A stretch of DNA of 64,000 nucleotides from Undaria pinnatifida (taxonomy: Eukaryota > Sar > Phaeophyceae > Laminariales > Alariaceae): positions 1,255,001 to 1,319,000 of the forward strand of contig JABAKD010000010.1 of the NCBI GenBank assembly GCA_012845835.1. The letters run 5' to 3'. The position numbers and the translations under genes are program-made. Below are positions 42,797-56,200 of the stretch, in pieces. Each line of letters begins with the position of its first letter. Positions within the stretch are counted from its first letter, which is position 1. Under the pieces are notes generated by a model that ran no database searches, was not told the DNA's origin, and saw only the letters and a list, made by a program, of their open reading frames with translations.

Positions 42797-45700
42797 ATGC
42801 ATGTGTTTGTCCGCCCCCGCGACCAGACTAAATTGGGGAACACCGTTTGGCCGGGGCAAACCGCAGTCGACCCCTCCTCCGGATTTTCTCTTGTTCACGA
42901 CCGAGAGGGCGCGGTCAACTCTCCAGCTTGCAAGCCGAAACTCGAGGGGCAAGGGCAACAGGGGTTCGAGGGGCCCGAGAAAACTCTGGAGATTGAGTTC
43001 GATCCCGATGTAGGCCACGAGAATGGACTGAGAGCCATTCGGAGGGAGCAGTGGGATGCCATATTGAAACAGGTGCGGTGTGTTGGTTGCGCATGCCCAA
43101 GCGCGGGTTGGTTTTGTCGCGGTTGGGTCGGTCAGTGTGGGCACGAGCTTGCGGCCGCCTGTGTCTTTCGTCGACACCGATACATCTTCTTGAAGAGGGG
43201 TTCGCTCGCGACATCATTCGTATTTTGCGCCGCACGCTTGGTACACCCGGGTCCTATTCGGATCTGGTCCGTTAGAAGTGAGGTTGCCGCCGGAAGAGCT
43301 AAGAGTGACGCGATTACCTGCGTATGCAGGAAACGCAGAAACGTATGGTACTACTACCTTGCAGTCCGCGCATAGTTTTTCGTTTCACATAGCCCTGTGA
43401 GAGTTTCAAGGTCACGTGTTCCACGTTCAGTGGAGGAGACATTTTATAGAGAAAACGTGTCCGCAGTTTTCTGGTTGGTCAGTTTTATTGAAAATATATT
43501 TGCGATTGGTGAAATGTCCCTGGTCGACCGGTGACGTCGTCCAGGGCGTTGTCGAAGTGGTGCCGGCTCTCCCACCCGGTCGCCGTATCGTTGTCGGTGC
43601 CGACAAATCCCTGTACTTCGTAGGGGCGAGGGGGCTCTGACTGAACGAACCCTCTGCTCGCAATCCGATGGGTTCAAGTTGAGATTGTCGAGTTGAGAAG
43701 AGCACGGTTCCATGCCGGGAACCGGAATTTTTTTCTTGTTGCACGAAGTCGCCAATGGAGCGACGATCGCTGTAAAGAAATTCAGAGCTCGTCGTTTTGA
43801 ACAGTCTCTGTTTTCTCGCCAAGCCATCACAGACGATAAAACATGAATTGCCGAGCTGAGTATTTACGGATTGCGGATTGCGAAACTATGCTCGTGATGC
43901 GCTCGCCGATTGCAACAGGCACAGTGTCATATTATGCACCACCGCGGGAACGAATGGTTCGACTCCTACGTGCTGTCGGAGAGCAGCCTGTTCGTGTACA
44001 AGAGCAAGGTGGTGCTGAAGACCTGTGGCACAACTGCCCTGTTACGGTCGGTGGCTCGATTGGAAAGCCTCCATGTGGCACGAGCATTCAGCAATTTTAC
44101 CGTACGGGTATACAGCTGTCGGCCGCATCGGTCTTGGAATCGCCGTGTCGTTGCTACGCCGAAACCGCGGATATTTTTCTGTCAACACCCGCATCCTGTG
44201 CTTTAAAAAAACCTTAACCTCAACGCCAGTATCCCCGGTTTCCCGCCGCCCCACGACGAACGTCCTCGCGTTTTCACGGCTGCGCTGTGGTGTGAGTAGA
44301 GTTTCTCTGTATTCCGTGAAACCTTGAAGTGGTGTCATCGTGTTTACGGCCCCGCCTGGGACGCCATTGCTTACTGTCTTCCTCGTGCTCCGAAAGTGCC
44401 TCGCTTTGATTTCGGTCTTTTTTGCCGCTCGGATTGGAATATTTGCCGTTCAGGTGTCTACCGATACTGACAGACGTCACGAAGAGCTACGGCCTCAGCT
44501 TGGAATGGATAGGCTACTCTAGGAAAGAGTTCCAATTCCCGACGGATCAGGTACTCCCTTCATGTAACGCCACCGCAATTCCTGCTTGTAAAGTCCGCTT
44601 CAGGTCCCGGAGACCCACTACTTCTTTGAACGTGCGTGCGGTACTTGCCACGTGGCACCCTGCCAATCGTTTCTTTTATATATATATTCACACACCGGCT
44701 CGATAGTGAGAGGGATTCGCAACACGTAAAGACGCATACTATCGTAGGCGTGCACCTAGTTTTTCTGGAGCTCCAAATTTTAATCAAAGCAATCTGACCT
44801 CGTTAAAAAAAAGAAGCTGCAACCCGATGAACACGGTAAGACGCCGCAGTGGTGCGCTATGGAGAGCAATATGGCCGCTTTATTGGGAGAAGAGCAAAAT
44901 GTTGTTCCCCACCCACGCCAATCCATTTTGACCGCCTTGTATCGGGATACCGCCTTACTAGCCCTTACTAGCCCTTACTCAGACCGCCTTATCGGGGGAC
45001 CCCTGCTGCAATCCCATGGCTTAGGTATTTATTGAGACATATTATGAAAAAGAAAAAGGCTATTCGAACGATATTAGGATGCCTCCACAGACGGAAACCC
45101 TTTGGCCAAAGAGTACTACACCAGCCGTGGCGCGTGTGTAAGAAACCATCGAAACCATCCTTCTCCGTGTGCTTGCAGATCTACCCGCACACTTCGTTCG
45201 CCGACGAAGTGGACTTCCTGGACACGGTCTTCACCGGCAAGGCCTACGTGCACGGCCCCCTGAACGGCGACCGCTGGTATACCTACGTCGCGGATGACGG
45301 CAAGCGGCCGACCATCATCACGGCCGATCGCACGCTCAATATCATGATGTACGGGCTCGAGCCGGAGGTAGCTCAGAACTTCTTCAAGTCGGAGAAGGTT
45401 TGTCGGTCGACTGGTTTTTGTTTCCTCCCGTCCGTGTGTGGTGGTTGTTGCGCTCTTAATAGCTCCCCGGCCCGCTTCGTAGCGGTCGTAGGGAAAAATA
45501 GGGAACAAAAGCCTGGCGTTGATTCTCATGGTTCTGGTGTGGCTTACGCGAGCAATCGGTGGCGGAGATGTACGGTCGCGTCTAATGCCCGGTCGGGGTT
45601 TTTGTTTGTGGTTCTAGTTTTGGATATTTTCCAACACGCACCTGCTCCTATATCGTTAAGGTGGACGCTATTTATAGGTTCCCACGCCGTGCCGCGGGGG

Positions 45701-48353
45701 TCGTGTGGCAAGACTAGCATCTTACCCTGAACAGGCTACGAAGGCTGCACGTTTCTCGTGAGAAGTCTGAAACACGCCCCCTACGACTGTGTGCTTGATT
45801 GTTCGCCGTGGTGCAGGTCCAAACAGCCGACGATGCATCCTTGCGATCAGGCATTAGGAGAGTGATCCCGAAGGCGATCCTGCAGGACCACCTTTTCGAC
45901 CCGTGCGGGTACAGCATGAACGCCCTCGAAGGGCGAGGGTACTACACCGTTCACGTGAGGGGACGGGGGGGTATGTTTCCGTTGTCGATGCCGGCATCTA
46001 CGGTCTGAGTTCCGAGCGCCTTGTTCTCCTTCCCCCCCCGGTCTGCTGCGCGTCGATTCATGAAAATAAAAATGCACGCTGTGAGGCGAGCCCGCTCCAG
46101 TACGCGAGTATCGCTGAGATTCGTTGTCCTCGGCAACGTTTTGTATCCAGCTCTTCTACGCGGATTCCTACGGGCTGTTGGTTCTTGCGGTCCTTCTCGC
46201 GTCCACACTCTCCTTTTTTTCCGCCCCCCTCCCCCTGTTAATTATATCCTGGTAGGTGTGTTACTGCACAGCAGTAGCCAGTAGCCTGAGTCGCCGATCG
46301 ATAACATGCTCGCCTGTAGCGAGTTGACCATAGCAGCACGAGGTGTTGCGGCAGTGCGAGGTCGGTTTGGTAGATGTAGAGCACATACAAAATGGCAAAA
46401 TGGCGTTTCGTAGATATTTGAGAATCTTGGAAACCCCGAAAAGGACCCCGACGGACGAGGGTCGCTGGCCTTAGGGTTTGCCGGTCGATTCTCGATTCTC
46501 CGCGCTTTGGGTTGGTTTGATCGAACATTGATCGAACATTGTAACGAACGTGCTCCTCTCACACTCTCTTCCTCCTCTTCTTTGCGGCATCTTGTCCTCC
46601 CGGACACGGCAATATTTTTCATGTTTGGGGTTTTAATGGTCTGGATTATTATCTGATTTTTCATCATGCTTTTTTGGTTATTCACACTCACGCTGCAGAT
46701 TGCCGGATAGCCTATGAAATAGTAAAACCAACACGAACTGGCCTTGGAGAAATTCTACAGTCATCCGTAAGCTACCCGTAAGCTATCCGGGGCTGAAGCT
46801 CATGCAACCAGTCGGTCATCCCCAACTGGCAGTGCTTGCCTTCTACGAGCTACATTGCGTATATCAGCAGCCGCACCACGCGCCGCATGTGGAGATCCCG
46901 CTAAATTGTTGTTGGCCTTAATTTGCTCAAGCACCGCAGAGCTGCGAATGATGAGAACCAGCGCGTGAAGACTACCTCTGAGGCACGAGCTGTTGCTTCC
47001 GCTGTAAGCTTCGCACAGCTGCTAGGATTGTCGTCTTACGGAGCTGCTTCCGCGAAGAACATCAACAGTTACCTCTCCACAGAGCTAGCTGCCAGGATCG
47101 ACGTAATCTGTTAATACACCTGCTGCTCCGAAGGACGCCAAAGATTGTTTCGCGTCGCCGCGCGCAGGCATCCGATTTATCTCCACCTTCGCCAAGACTC
47201 TATATAATCGCTTCTAGAGGCTTACCCAAAACCCCTCCCCTTCTGCCGTCCTCACTCATCTCGCCAAGGTGACACCAGAGTCCGATTTCAGCTATGCCTC
47301 CTTCGAGACGAATGTGCGGTTGCCGGACTACGATGACATGGTGCGGGGGGTGTTGGACGTGTTCAGACCGAAGAAGTTTACGATGACGCTGTTCGCTGAC
47401 AAGTCCGGGATCGAGAACATTAAGCAGGTGTGCTGGCGTTGAGTGTTGTGTTGCAATCCGGGACACTTCAGTTGAATACATGTATTATTCCGCTACAAAA
47501 GGTACCTGTTGCGATTCAAGGACATTTTCGATAGAACAACAGGTGAATTTCCACTACAAAAGGTACCTTTTGCGATTCAAGGACATTTTCGATAGAAAAG
47601 GTACCTTTGCGTGACAAACGTGCTATAGACGTTTTTTCTGACCAAGAGGCGTGGCCGTCCCCAAAAGAAGAACAGCGTCCCCTCCTGCCCCGTTGCGTCT
47701 CCCGTACCATATTTTCAGTTCTCCAGGTGCGTAGTCTATACACGTAAGCGCGCGCTCGCCGTATACCCCCCCCCGCATGAACAGCGTGAGGAGTTCGTTG
47801 ACGCACTCACTGCTCTGTTCTTTCTGACGATAAGGTGCTTGTGGCGTCGCGGGGCATCCTCTATTCTTTTGGGATCTGAGATGTCCTCGAAGGTTTGCTG
47901 GTGATATATAGGCGTCCACGCTTTTTCTCAAACAACGGCCTCAACCGGCGTAGGCTGGTCGGGTGCACGGCAACGCTGACCCCGGGATCCTCCTAACCTC
48001 GGGGATATAGTGATATAGTTATATAGTGTGGCGGTGTGGCGGTGTGGGCAGTCGCTTATTCGCGTACCCCTATACCCGTATGCCTCGAGTCTCCCGTCAT
48101 TTATATGGCACCGCGCGCACCACGGTTTGTTTGACAAATCCTCCCCGACCCTTTGCTGTTCCCCAAACGGCAGAACCCTTTCGACAACTGCGACATTAGC
48201 TGCGGTCGGACAAGCGCCAGCTCCCAGGCGGCTCGATATCACCGCACGATCAAAACTACGACCAACTTTTCCGGCGACTACCTCAGCCAGATGGGGAACT
48301 GGGTGCGTGCGCCGCCGGAGGCGTTGCAACCGGCGGCTTTGCAGGCCGCCTGA
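42797..48353 (+). CDS. AMD1: S-adenosylmethionine decarboxylase proenzyme, seven exons
   Basis: Exons: 42797-43072, 43925-44046, 44454-44550, 45179-45397, 45817-45954, 47269-47427 and 48174-48353. All six introns are GT-AG and the frame is continuous for 396 aa. The enzyme self-cleaves to form a pyruvoyl group and decarboxylates S-adenosylmethionine, supplying aminopropyl groups for spermidine and spermine. Motifs: FEGPEKTLEIEF at 57-68, with E58 and E61 in the positions of human E8 and E11; the processing site LSESSLF with cleavage before S112; KTCGTT with C126 (human C82); FPTDQIYPHTSFADEV; DPCGYSMN with S271 (human S229); and YYTVH with H284 (human H243). The family is usually about 330-350 aa; the extra length is about 50 N-terminal residues. 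The start is the first in-frame ATG after the stop at 42704; an unseen upstream exon cannot be excluded. Confidence 0.93.
47485..47612. repeat. Tandem duplication in intron 6 of the decarboxylase gene
   Basis: ACTACAAAAGGTACCT...GCGATTCAAGGACATTTTCGATAGAA repeats twice with a ~66-bp period. It contains the palindrome AAAGGTACCTTT. Confidence 0.85.
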
Positions 48354-50679
48354 CGTCCTTTTAGCTCCAGCGGGAGACAGGTCGTGAATACATACATACA
48401 CATATACTCGCTACGGGGGTCATGAGTAGTACTACTTGTTGTTTTTTCTTCCCTTTCTGCAACAAATGTTTAGGAAGGGGGGAGGGGTGCTTGTTGGGAC
48501 ACGATATCCCTACCGAGGAGGTGCAGGTCTGCTGACTCCCAGCCCGTCTCTACTGCGATCGGTCTCCTTTGAGATGCGGCACTGCAAGTGAGTTTGGCTA
48601 ACTGGGTACTGTAACTTGCGGTTGTTTTCTAATTGGGTTGTAGCTTTTTGTTGTTGTTCGTGCGTGTTGGGCCCGTTCGCACAGGACGTTTTAAGGCCAA
48701 AATGAAAGCTTGGGACGCGGGTGTTTCTGCCCGTTGGCGTGCCCCGTCGCTGGCGCGCACGGAGACGGGGTAACAGAAATCATGTGAGTGGAGGTGGAGG
48801 TGGAGGTGAATGGTGCAGGAACAAAGGGAAACATGCCCTCAATTTTGGTGTTGGTCGATTTCTGGTTTTTTTATTTCCCCGTCGGGAGGCTGTAAGGTTT
48901 AAAGCGCTCGTAGTTTTAACGCAGAGGATGTACTTGTGTGACGATTTGATTAGTCGGTCGTGTATTTTAGATTTAGGATTTACTTTGCGCTCAAAAACCT
49001 CGGCAGCGAGTGGATACTGGTTTGGGGTGCCAGGGAATAGATGGATAGTTCAAGCTTTGCAGTTGGCTGGGGCGCTGCTCCGATTGCGCGTGTTCTATCG
49101 TTCCTTGTTGTCGTGGCTGACAAGCTCTTGTCCTCTAGGAGAACCGCGCCAACGCCATCTTGTGGGGTAGGTCCTTACCCCGAGACTAGTTGGAGCCACT
49201 GTCTGTTGTATTGTGTGCTCCTGATTATTGGGGGGTGACACGCACCTCACGAGGTACTATTTTGCAGTAAAAATACTGGCGCATCAGACTGGATGGAATG
49301 ACACCATGGCACTATGGCACTGTGGCACTATGGCACTGTGGTGCATAAACCTGAGGGTGGTCAACAGGTTTGGGCAACGCGACGTGGGTCTTAAAAGTCT
49401 TTGGAGGCCGTTTCGGCCGGGATTTTTTCAGAAGTCGCCATCTTTGTGCAACCGTTACAACTCGACTCGACTGCCGCCGTGCTGCATGTCTCGAAAAAAA
49501 TGGTAACTGACTGCTTTATACTGGCCTGTGTTTGCTGACGATGCTTTCGGGTATCAGCGTAGGAAAGCACAACGTACAGCGCATGTGTGGTAGGTTGGTC
49601 TTGCGTCTGTTTTTGTTTTTTTTGCCACGCTCTTTTTGATCACTTTGGTGAAGCGCGACTATTTTGAGTAAGCGAGGGGGGGGGTGGGGGTGCCCTTTCG
49701 CCCTGACTAGGATTTTGTCGTTAAACGGCGTGCGGTGGGTGACGTTTTGTATTGGCGTGAAGTTGTGTTGTTTGTTGTTTGTTGTTGTGTTTTTTTTTTT
49801 GGTCTGCCCGTTCCGGTGGGCGAAGGAAAATGTACCCACGGTAACCTTGTGTGTTGTTCTAGCTATCACATGATTGCGGTAGGTTCTGATCAGGATTTTA
49901 TTTAATATGTACGATAGGTTTTGATTTTGGACATACATATCAACGTGTTGAGATATTGTTTTGATTGGTGTGTTAGTCTAGTCATTCGAACAGATTGGGC
50001 TATCTAACGGAATGCTTACTGATAAAAATCTGGTGGTGTTCGTGTTCGGGAACAATCTTTACAAAGTGCCTGTTTTTTTTTATTGCGAGTTTTCGTGGCA
50101 GGTATTTCCGATTCACCACCCGCACAGCAAGCCAGTATTACGGAGTGCGGTAACAAGAAAGCAACCATCGCGCCGCCCGCGAAGGCAACCATTAGTGGTG
50201 TGCGAAAGTTGCGTCGAATTTTTTCAAGTAGCTTCTTCCATGCTTGTGGGCTGGGTGTGTAGTTTGATCTCCCGAGCGCGTAGAGAACGTGCTTGGTTTT
50301 TGTTGAGATTCGAACAGCTTCTTGCAGGGAGACAGACTAGTAATACTAATACTCTAGAGATCCACATACTAAAAGAATACTTGGTACTTCGAAGATTACC
50401 TGGTACCTGGTAATAGCGACAACATTATCTTGTTTTATTGCTATCAATATAAACCAGGTACGTACGATGAGTATACTTCCTGACGTATGGTGCGGAGGCC
50501 TTTTTTGTGTTTGTGAGCACGGTGCAGTGAGCTGGATGCCATGCAAATTGTATAAAAAGTATTCTTAACATCAGATGCATATTTATTTTATACGTACGAA
50601 ATATTTAAAGGACGTCAGCCGTGAGTTAGACGATTAGTCTACGAGTATAGTTCTTGTGTTCGCGCCTTCCTTCGTAATA
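48354..50679. other. No gene recognised downstream of the decarboxylase gene
   Basis: Probably 3' UTR then spacer. 49303-49341 has repeated ATGGCACT words. The motif pair TACCTGGTACCTGGTA sits at 50397-50412. Confidence 0.4.
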
Positions 50680-50985
50680 CTACGACAGCAAAGCAAGGGG
50701 TGGTAATAGCCGTGTTTGGGGCGGGGGGGGTGACGAGGGCAGGGCCACAGAAAGAGCAAGCTGGCGGGGATTCCCTAGTTGCTACCACCGATAGCAGTAT
50801 TAGGCAACAAACAACCATGCGCACCCTTCTGCGCGTTGAAACATGCTCGTAGCAGATACAAACCAGCCACTTGTTTGGACAGCGGATTGCCAATTGGTGC
50901 TTCTTCGGAAGGGCACGGAGGGGTTGGCTTGGCCCTGGCTGTTGGAGGGGGTACAGCAGTAGGGCCAGGAGGACGTAAATGCACA
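50680..50985 (-). repeat. R250 unit, inverted
   Basis: The reverse complement shows CCCTGCCCTCGTCACC, GGCAACTAGGGAATCC, AAGGGTGCGCATGG, GCGCGTTGAAACATG, GGATTGCC and CTTCGGAAG in R250 order. Confidence 0.65.
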
Positions 50986-50999
50986 TCTAATATTCGTTT

Positions 51000-51960
51000 T
51001 TGCTGGTTGTTGTACAACTTGTATGCATTGTTTTGTGCTCTTAAGTGTCATGATGTGGGTTTCCGGTTATTTCATCGTAGTTTTTATGTTTGACATTGGC
51101 TTGACACTGACACTGTCTGCACATCGATCGTCGGATGGCCCAGTATTCTCACTTTTCGTCCGTGAGCACGAAAATACACAACAAGGAATCTTCAGCAGGT
51201 CTGCAGGAAACCAAACGAATCACAAGTAAGTCAAGTCGGAGTCTCAGAGAAAGCCGCCAGTTCCATGGCCCATTGTGAAGCACTTCCGTTGACTACGATG
51301 TAGTGTGCTGGATGGAAGAGAAGAGAAGAAGAATTTAGTACTTACTTACTGCTGTTGTACGTAGTACCTGGTATTAATTATCGGTTAGTTATCATTTTTC
51401 GGCACACTGACTGCTACGAGTGTGTTACTGCAAACCTCCCAATATTCGCCGATAATAGTATGCGTGAAGCTGGAGACTGACTGTCGATGTTTGGATGGTA
51501 CTTATTTTCTTGTATGTTAAGGTTGCCGCCTCCTGAATATAAATGTTACCAGGTATATAGTGGAGGTGATCCTCTTTCGAGAGAAGTGAAGGATACGCTT
51601 CTGTGAGGGGTGAGGGAGTCGTATATGCAGAACTCAAGACGGTCGAAGGGTGACGACAAAGTTCATCCTTGAAGACCGGGAAAGGGGGTCGAACGTGCGG
51701 CTATTCGAAACAAAGACATGAGGTCATAGACTCCCCACACCTCGTAATGAAGCCTGAACGCCAAGGGTAGAACCATTCACTAGTAAAGCAGATCGCTGAA
51801 AGAAGGGCCATAGGAAGATAGAGGAAGACAGAAGACCCTTAATGGGGCAACCGAAGTAGAGCAGCAGCCGAAGCTGGAAACGAAAAAGGAAACCTGAGGA
51901 GGAAGCGATATGATAGTCAAGACGGGGGTATGATATAGAGTATGATAGAGTATGATGCTT
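51000..51960. other. No gene recognised
   Basis: Contains a GATATGATAG/AGTATGATAG repeat at 51908-51955 and two TACCWGGTA copies (51365, 51547). Confidence 0.35.
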
Positions 51961-51969
51961 GTAAGAACA

Positions 51970-53290
51970 TGATACTACAATAATACCGTAGCCTTCATCC
52001 CCCCTTTTACTACCCCTTTTACCACCCCCCGTTCACTACGCAGGTTAGGCCACTCGCGCCATTGGCTGCCTGTCTCATCAAAACGCGGGCTGGTACACAT
52101 TTGTTTACGTTGAGCAGTATAAGTAGCAAACCATTCCATTGCTGCTGCTGTGAAATATCGCGTTAACCGAAAACTAAAAACACAACAGGGGTGGCTACTC
52201 GCGCGAGTGCCTTTTGAGCCGCTGAGAAACGAGGCTCTGTGAGTGACCCCCCCCACCGTCTTAGCCGAGGCCGTTATTGGATGGCCTCTTTGGCCAACCA
52301 GCTGGAGAGAATGTTATGACGACGCGACAAGCAATAGCAACGTCTATTGTTAGGGAATTAGTGGGGTGTTAGTCCGCTTGACCACTTGCAAAAGGCTAAC
52401 CAATACTTGTAGCTTACCCAAGCTAAGCCTTATAACACTAACGTCTGGGATGCCGTATCTCATTCAAACAGACAGTGGGGGTGTGGACAGCCTACACCGC
52501 CTTAGGTAACACTGGATGGGTTTTCTCTGGTCAACCAGCTGAAGGGGATAAATGATGGGCGACCAACTGGCGGGGATGTTACGACGGTGTGACAAAAATT
52601 AGCGGCGCCTAAGCGTCTGGGATACCTTGTATTATTTATTCAGACGGTTGGGGTGCTGTCAGCACGCCGCCTTGGTATTGGATGGCCTCACCCTGGCCAA
52701 CCACCTGGTGAGGATGTTATGAAGGAATGGCTTGGTCAGGTTCAAGATATAGACGAATCGTATAGGTACATGAAGTGTAGCGGGTATTTATGCTGAGCTA
52801 ACAGTGCAGGAAAGGGGCACCACAGAAGTGTCATCGACGGATGGCTGCGCTCGACACGAATAAGAATGCCATGATAAAAATTATTGTCCTGACCAAGGCT
52901 ACGGTACGGGGGGGGGGGGCATTTTCACTGGTGTGTTTGAGCCACTCGCACGAGTAGCTCTGTACCCTACAGATGAAGATGGTTTAGGCACTTGGTTTGC
53001 CGCAGCTTAGATCACCTTTGCATTGCGGATTGATTTCGTCAATGTAACACATAAAGAAAACGTAAGATTGCATGTAGGAACAAAGGGGTTACTCGCGCGA
53101 GTGACCCCTAGCCACTGAAATAAAAGGCCCAAAAGGGGACCCCCCTACCGTAGCCTGGGTCTCCCTATATTTTCTTGGTTGCAAGGGTATATCGAACGAT
53201 GACGTCGGGGTGGCAAGGGTAGGTCAGGAGATATGGCCGGAAAATGGTTTCAACACCAGCGATTTCATTCAAGAAAAGTTGGGGGGGCTA
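51970..53290. repeat. Degenerate tandem array with 12-bp palindromes
   Basis: Units opening TTGGATGGCCT...GGCCAACCA(G/C)CTGG occur at 52278, about 52505 and 52677, linked by GTCTGGGAT(A/G)CC and a GCCGCCTT segment. The palindrome ACTCGCGCGAGT is at 52197-52208 and 53091-53102, with a one-mismatch form at 52944-52955, each followed by GAGCC or AGCC. No frame longer than chance. Confidence 0.65.
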
Positions 53291-53299
53291 CCGTAGAAC

Positions 53300-56200
53300 G
53301 ACTCTGACCTGTGAATCATACGAATTCATACAAGTCGCAATGTGCGACGAGGGACGACGCTGATCGGCTGGAAGCTCCACCACCCCTCCTATCGGCGTGC
53401 TAGCAGAGACAGTTCGAACCAATGATTCTGCAAGTAGTTTTTTTTTTTTTTTTTTCGTCGTGGGAGGACCTTCCTCCTTTCCCAAACAAACAACAAACGG
53501 CCCGGCAGCAAAACATGTGACATGTACATATCATACTGTACTAGACTGCGACAACAGGGCGACAGTAGTACTACGTATACCACGAAGAAACCTAATTGGG
53601 ACCGCTCGTATACCTGGTGCTGCTGTTGTACCAGGTATCTGACAAGAAAGAGCTGATAGAATGGGAACAGAAAACTTCAGCTTGATCGATTGGTAACATT
53701 GCAAAAAAGAATAACGCCCCATCCACCATCCCTCCACCCTCTTCGTAAATCCGCATACTACTAGCAAGCATATATCATACTATACCTCCGTAAGACGGCT
53801 AAATGAGTCATCCACCACCATACCACCAACAACCACGTACCCAACGCAAAGACTAAGGATACCACTACGTACTACGTACGGCTGTTGACAGGAACACGGG
53901 AAAAACGGCAAAAAAAACTTTGGAGAAAGAAAAAAAAAAAAAAAACATAAAAATATCGAGTGACTGAGTTAACATGTTGTTCTTTACCTGTCATTCAGGC
54001 GATCTGATCATCGTATCATATCATACTCTTACCAAATGATAGATCGTATGCTTGGTGAGAAATTAGGCGTATGATACTCACCAAACGCATGCAATCCCGA
54101 AACCCCAAATCCCGAACGGAGACAACAGCGAAATCGAAAAATACTGCCGAAATCTCCTGTAAAAATCGAACGAAGCCGACTGGTGCCGGTTGGAAGTTGG
54201 AAGCACAAGAAAAAGACCAGGTAAGGTATTTAGTGCGATATTTAGCGCCGCGCTGAACCCCGTTATGCTTCCAACTCCAACGCGCCTCCCGTCTTCCAGA
54301 GCAAGCGTCACCACCACAGCCATGCCATCACCAAAAACGTGAATTGACGGCCATTTCTATAAACTATCCATCTGTAATACATCAACCCACGACCAGGGGC
54401 GGCTAAAAAAGTAACTTCGGAGTGCCCCCCCACCCCCCCCTCCCCTCCCCTCCCTTACAACCCCTTTTCCCTCATCGCTCGGGGCTTAACCCCGACCCTA
54501 GACTTTGCATTCGAAAAACAAGAATAAACCGTTTTCACTACGCACGCTGCGGATACAACTAATTTAGTAGTGGTACGAGCAGAAAATGCGTCGTAAAATA
54601 ATAGGTATCATTCATGAGTGCTATAAAAGAATAAAAGACACTCGATTAGTATTCCCAGCATGTCCTTACTCCGTCCGCGTCGCAAGAAACAGCAGCAACA
54701 GCAGTCAGCAGCAAACATTTTGGGGAAGACAAAGCGTTGCTGGTATCAACTGCCGCACGCGCTCCGTTCTCACTCATTCTTCGTGTCGGAGTCAGACAAC
54801 GCTCATTGCTGATTGCGAGCACCAAATAAAGGTTTTTCTCTCTACTAAGTCAAGCTGGTCGGTCTTGATGCCATTGTGGCAGAACGAATCCGAGATGTCT
54901 CCGCGAAACAGGAACAGGAACGCGCCTGTCCGTAGAAATGAGACTGTCTGAATCGTCAATAATCGTCAATAACAAGACCCAACAGTTCTGTGCCTCCTCC
55001 ACGAAACGTATCATCAATAGTCTATATCACATTATAAAAATTACACGCAATGATGCAATGAACGAACCTAAATTACATTGGGTCAGGATAGGCCGGCCGG
55101 GGGGGGGGGGTTCATATCGAAACCTCTCCGGCATCGGAACGTTTTAAAAATATTGGTCATCATGGCAGACGTCACGAGGGGGGCACCCATCACCATCGCG
55201 CACTGTTCGGCTGACTGTGTTGCATCTTTTTAGACCAAAATATCTGGATTGGGTTCTGCCTTCTTTCTTGCTCGCGGGTCCCTGCCGCGAACAACTAAAT
55301 CCGCGTACTTCTTCAATTCCAGCACGTAACAACAAGACCACGCAAAATAATCTCCATTCAAATTTGTACAACAAAAATTTGCCTCAACGTTTGCAAACCT
55401 GCCTAGGCTGCTGCTGCTTTTCTGCTGCTGTTTTAGTCAGGGAACTGCTCCCACATTCCGAAACGGCTTTGCAACTTACTCTACTTGGACGTCGACTGTT
55501 TTTTTTTTTCCGATCGAGCTATTCACTATTGTGCACCTATGGGGTGGCTATTGACATGTACTTTTCTCCGATTTCACGGAATTTCCTGCCACTCCCACCA
55601 GACCGGGCTACGGTACAGGTTACGGTACAGCGCTGCCCACAATTGCAGACCGAATATATCGATACCGAATTCCCGCAAAACGTTGGTCTATGCGAAAAAC
55701 AAAACAAAAAAAACTAATACTGGTATACGACACACCCCTCCCGCGAGCGGCGAATCGCGCTGTTTGAAGGATTGATCAAGTGGCCCTCCACTCTCAACTC
55801 CTCTCAAGTCTGCCCGTAGGACCCGAGCAAAGCCGTAAAGTTACCGCTCTGTGCAAATACTACGACAAGAGAACAACACCAGATAACAAGGGTGTGTTTG
55901 TATATGTTAGGGTATCGCATACTCTGGTGTACCCGAGTGGCGGACCTGATTATGTTGGACATATCCGGGTATATGTTGGCCATACCCAGGTACATCCAAA
56001 TACCTGGGTAGATACCCGGGCACATACACCCTATTATACTAAACAAAGCCTTAGCGGGAAAACGACCACGACATTGCGCGGTTCAACCAAGGCTATCATG
56101 AACGGTTTCATGGGAACGACGAGCGGGGCAGCTCGTCTTGAAACGGCACACATGCCCCGTGGTCGATACCGGACACAACGTATCGCAATTTTGATCCCAT

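Noticed and set aside
46923-47114. 63-codon frame in intron 5 of the decarboxylase gene
   Set aside because: The exon 5 to exon 6 junction is continuous with the family, leaving no place for it; no independent gene evidence.
48721-49170. 149-codon frame downstream of the decarboxylase gene
   Set aside because: Composition is not protein-like and it contains a (GGTGGA)n tract.
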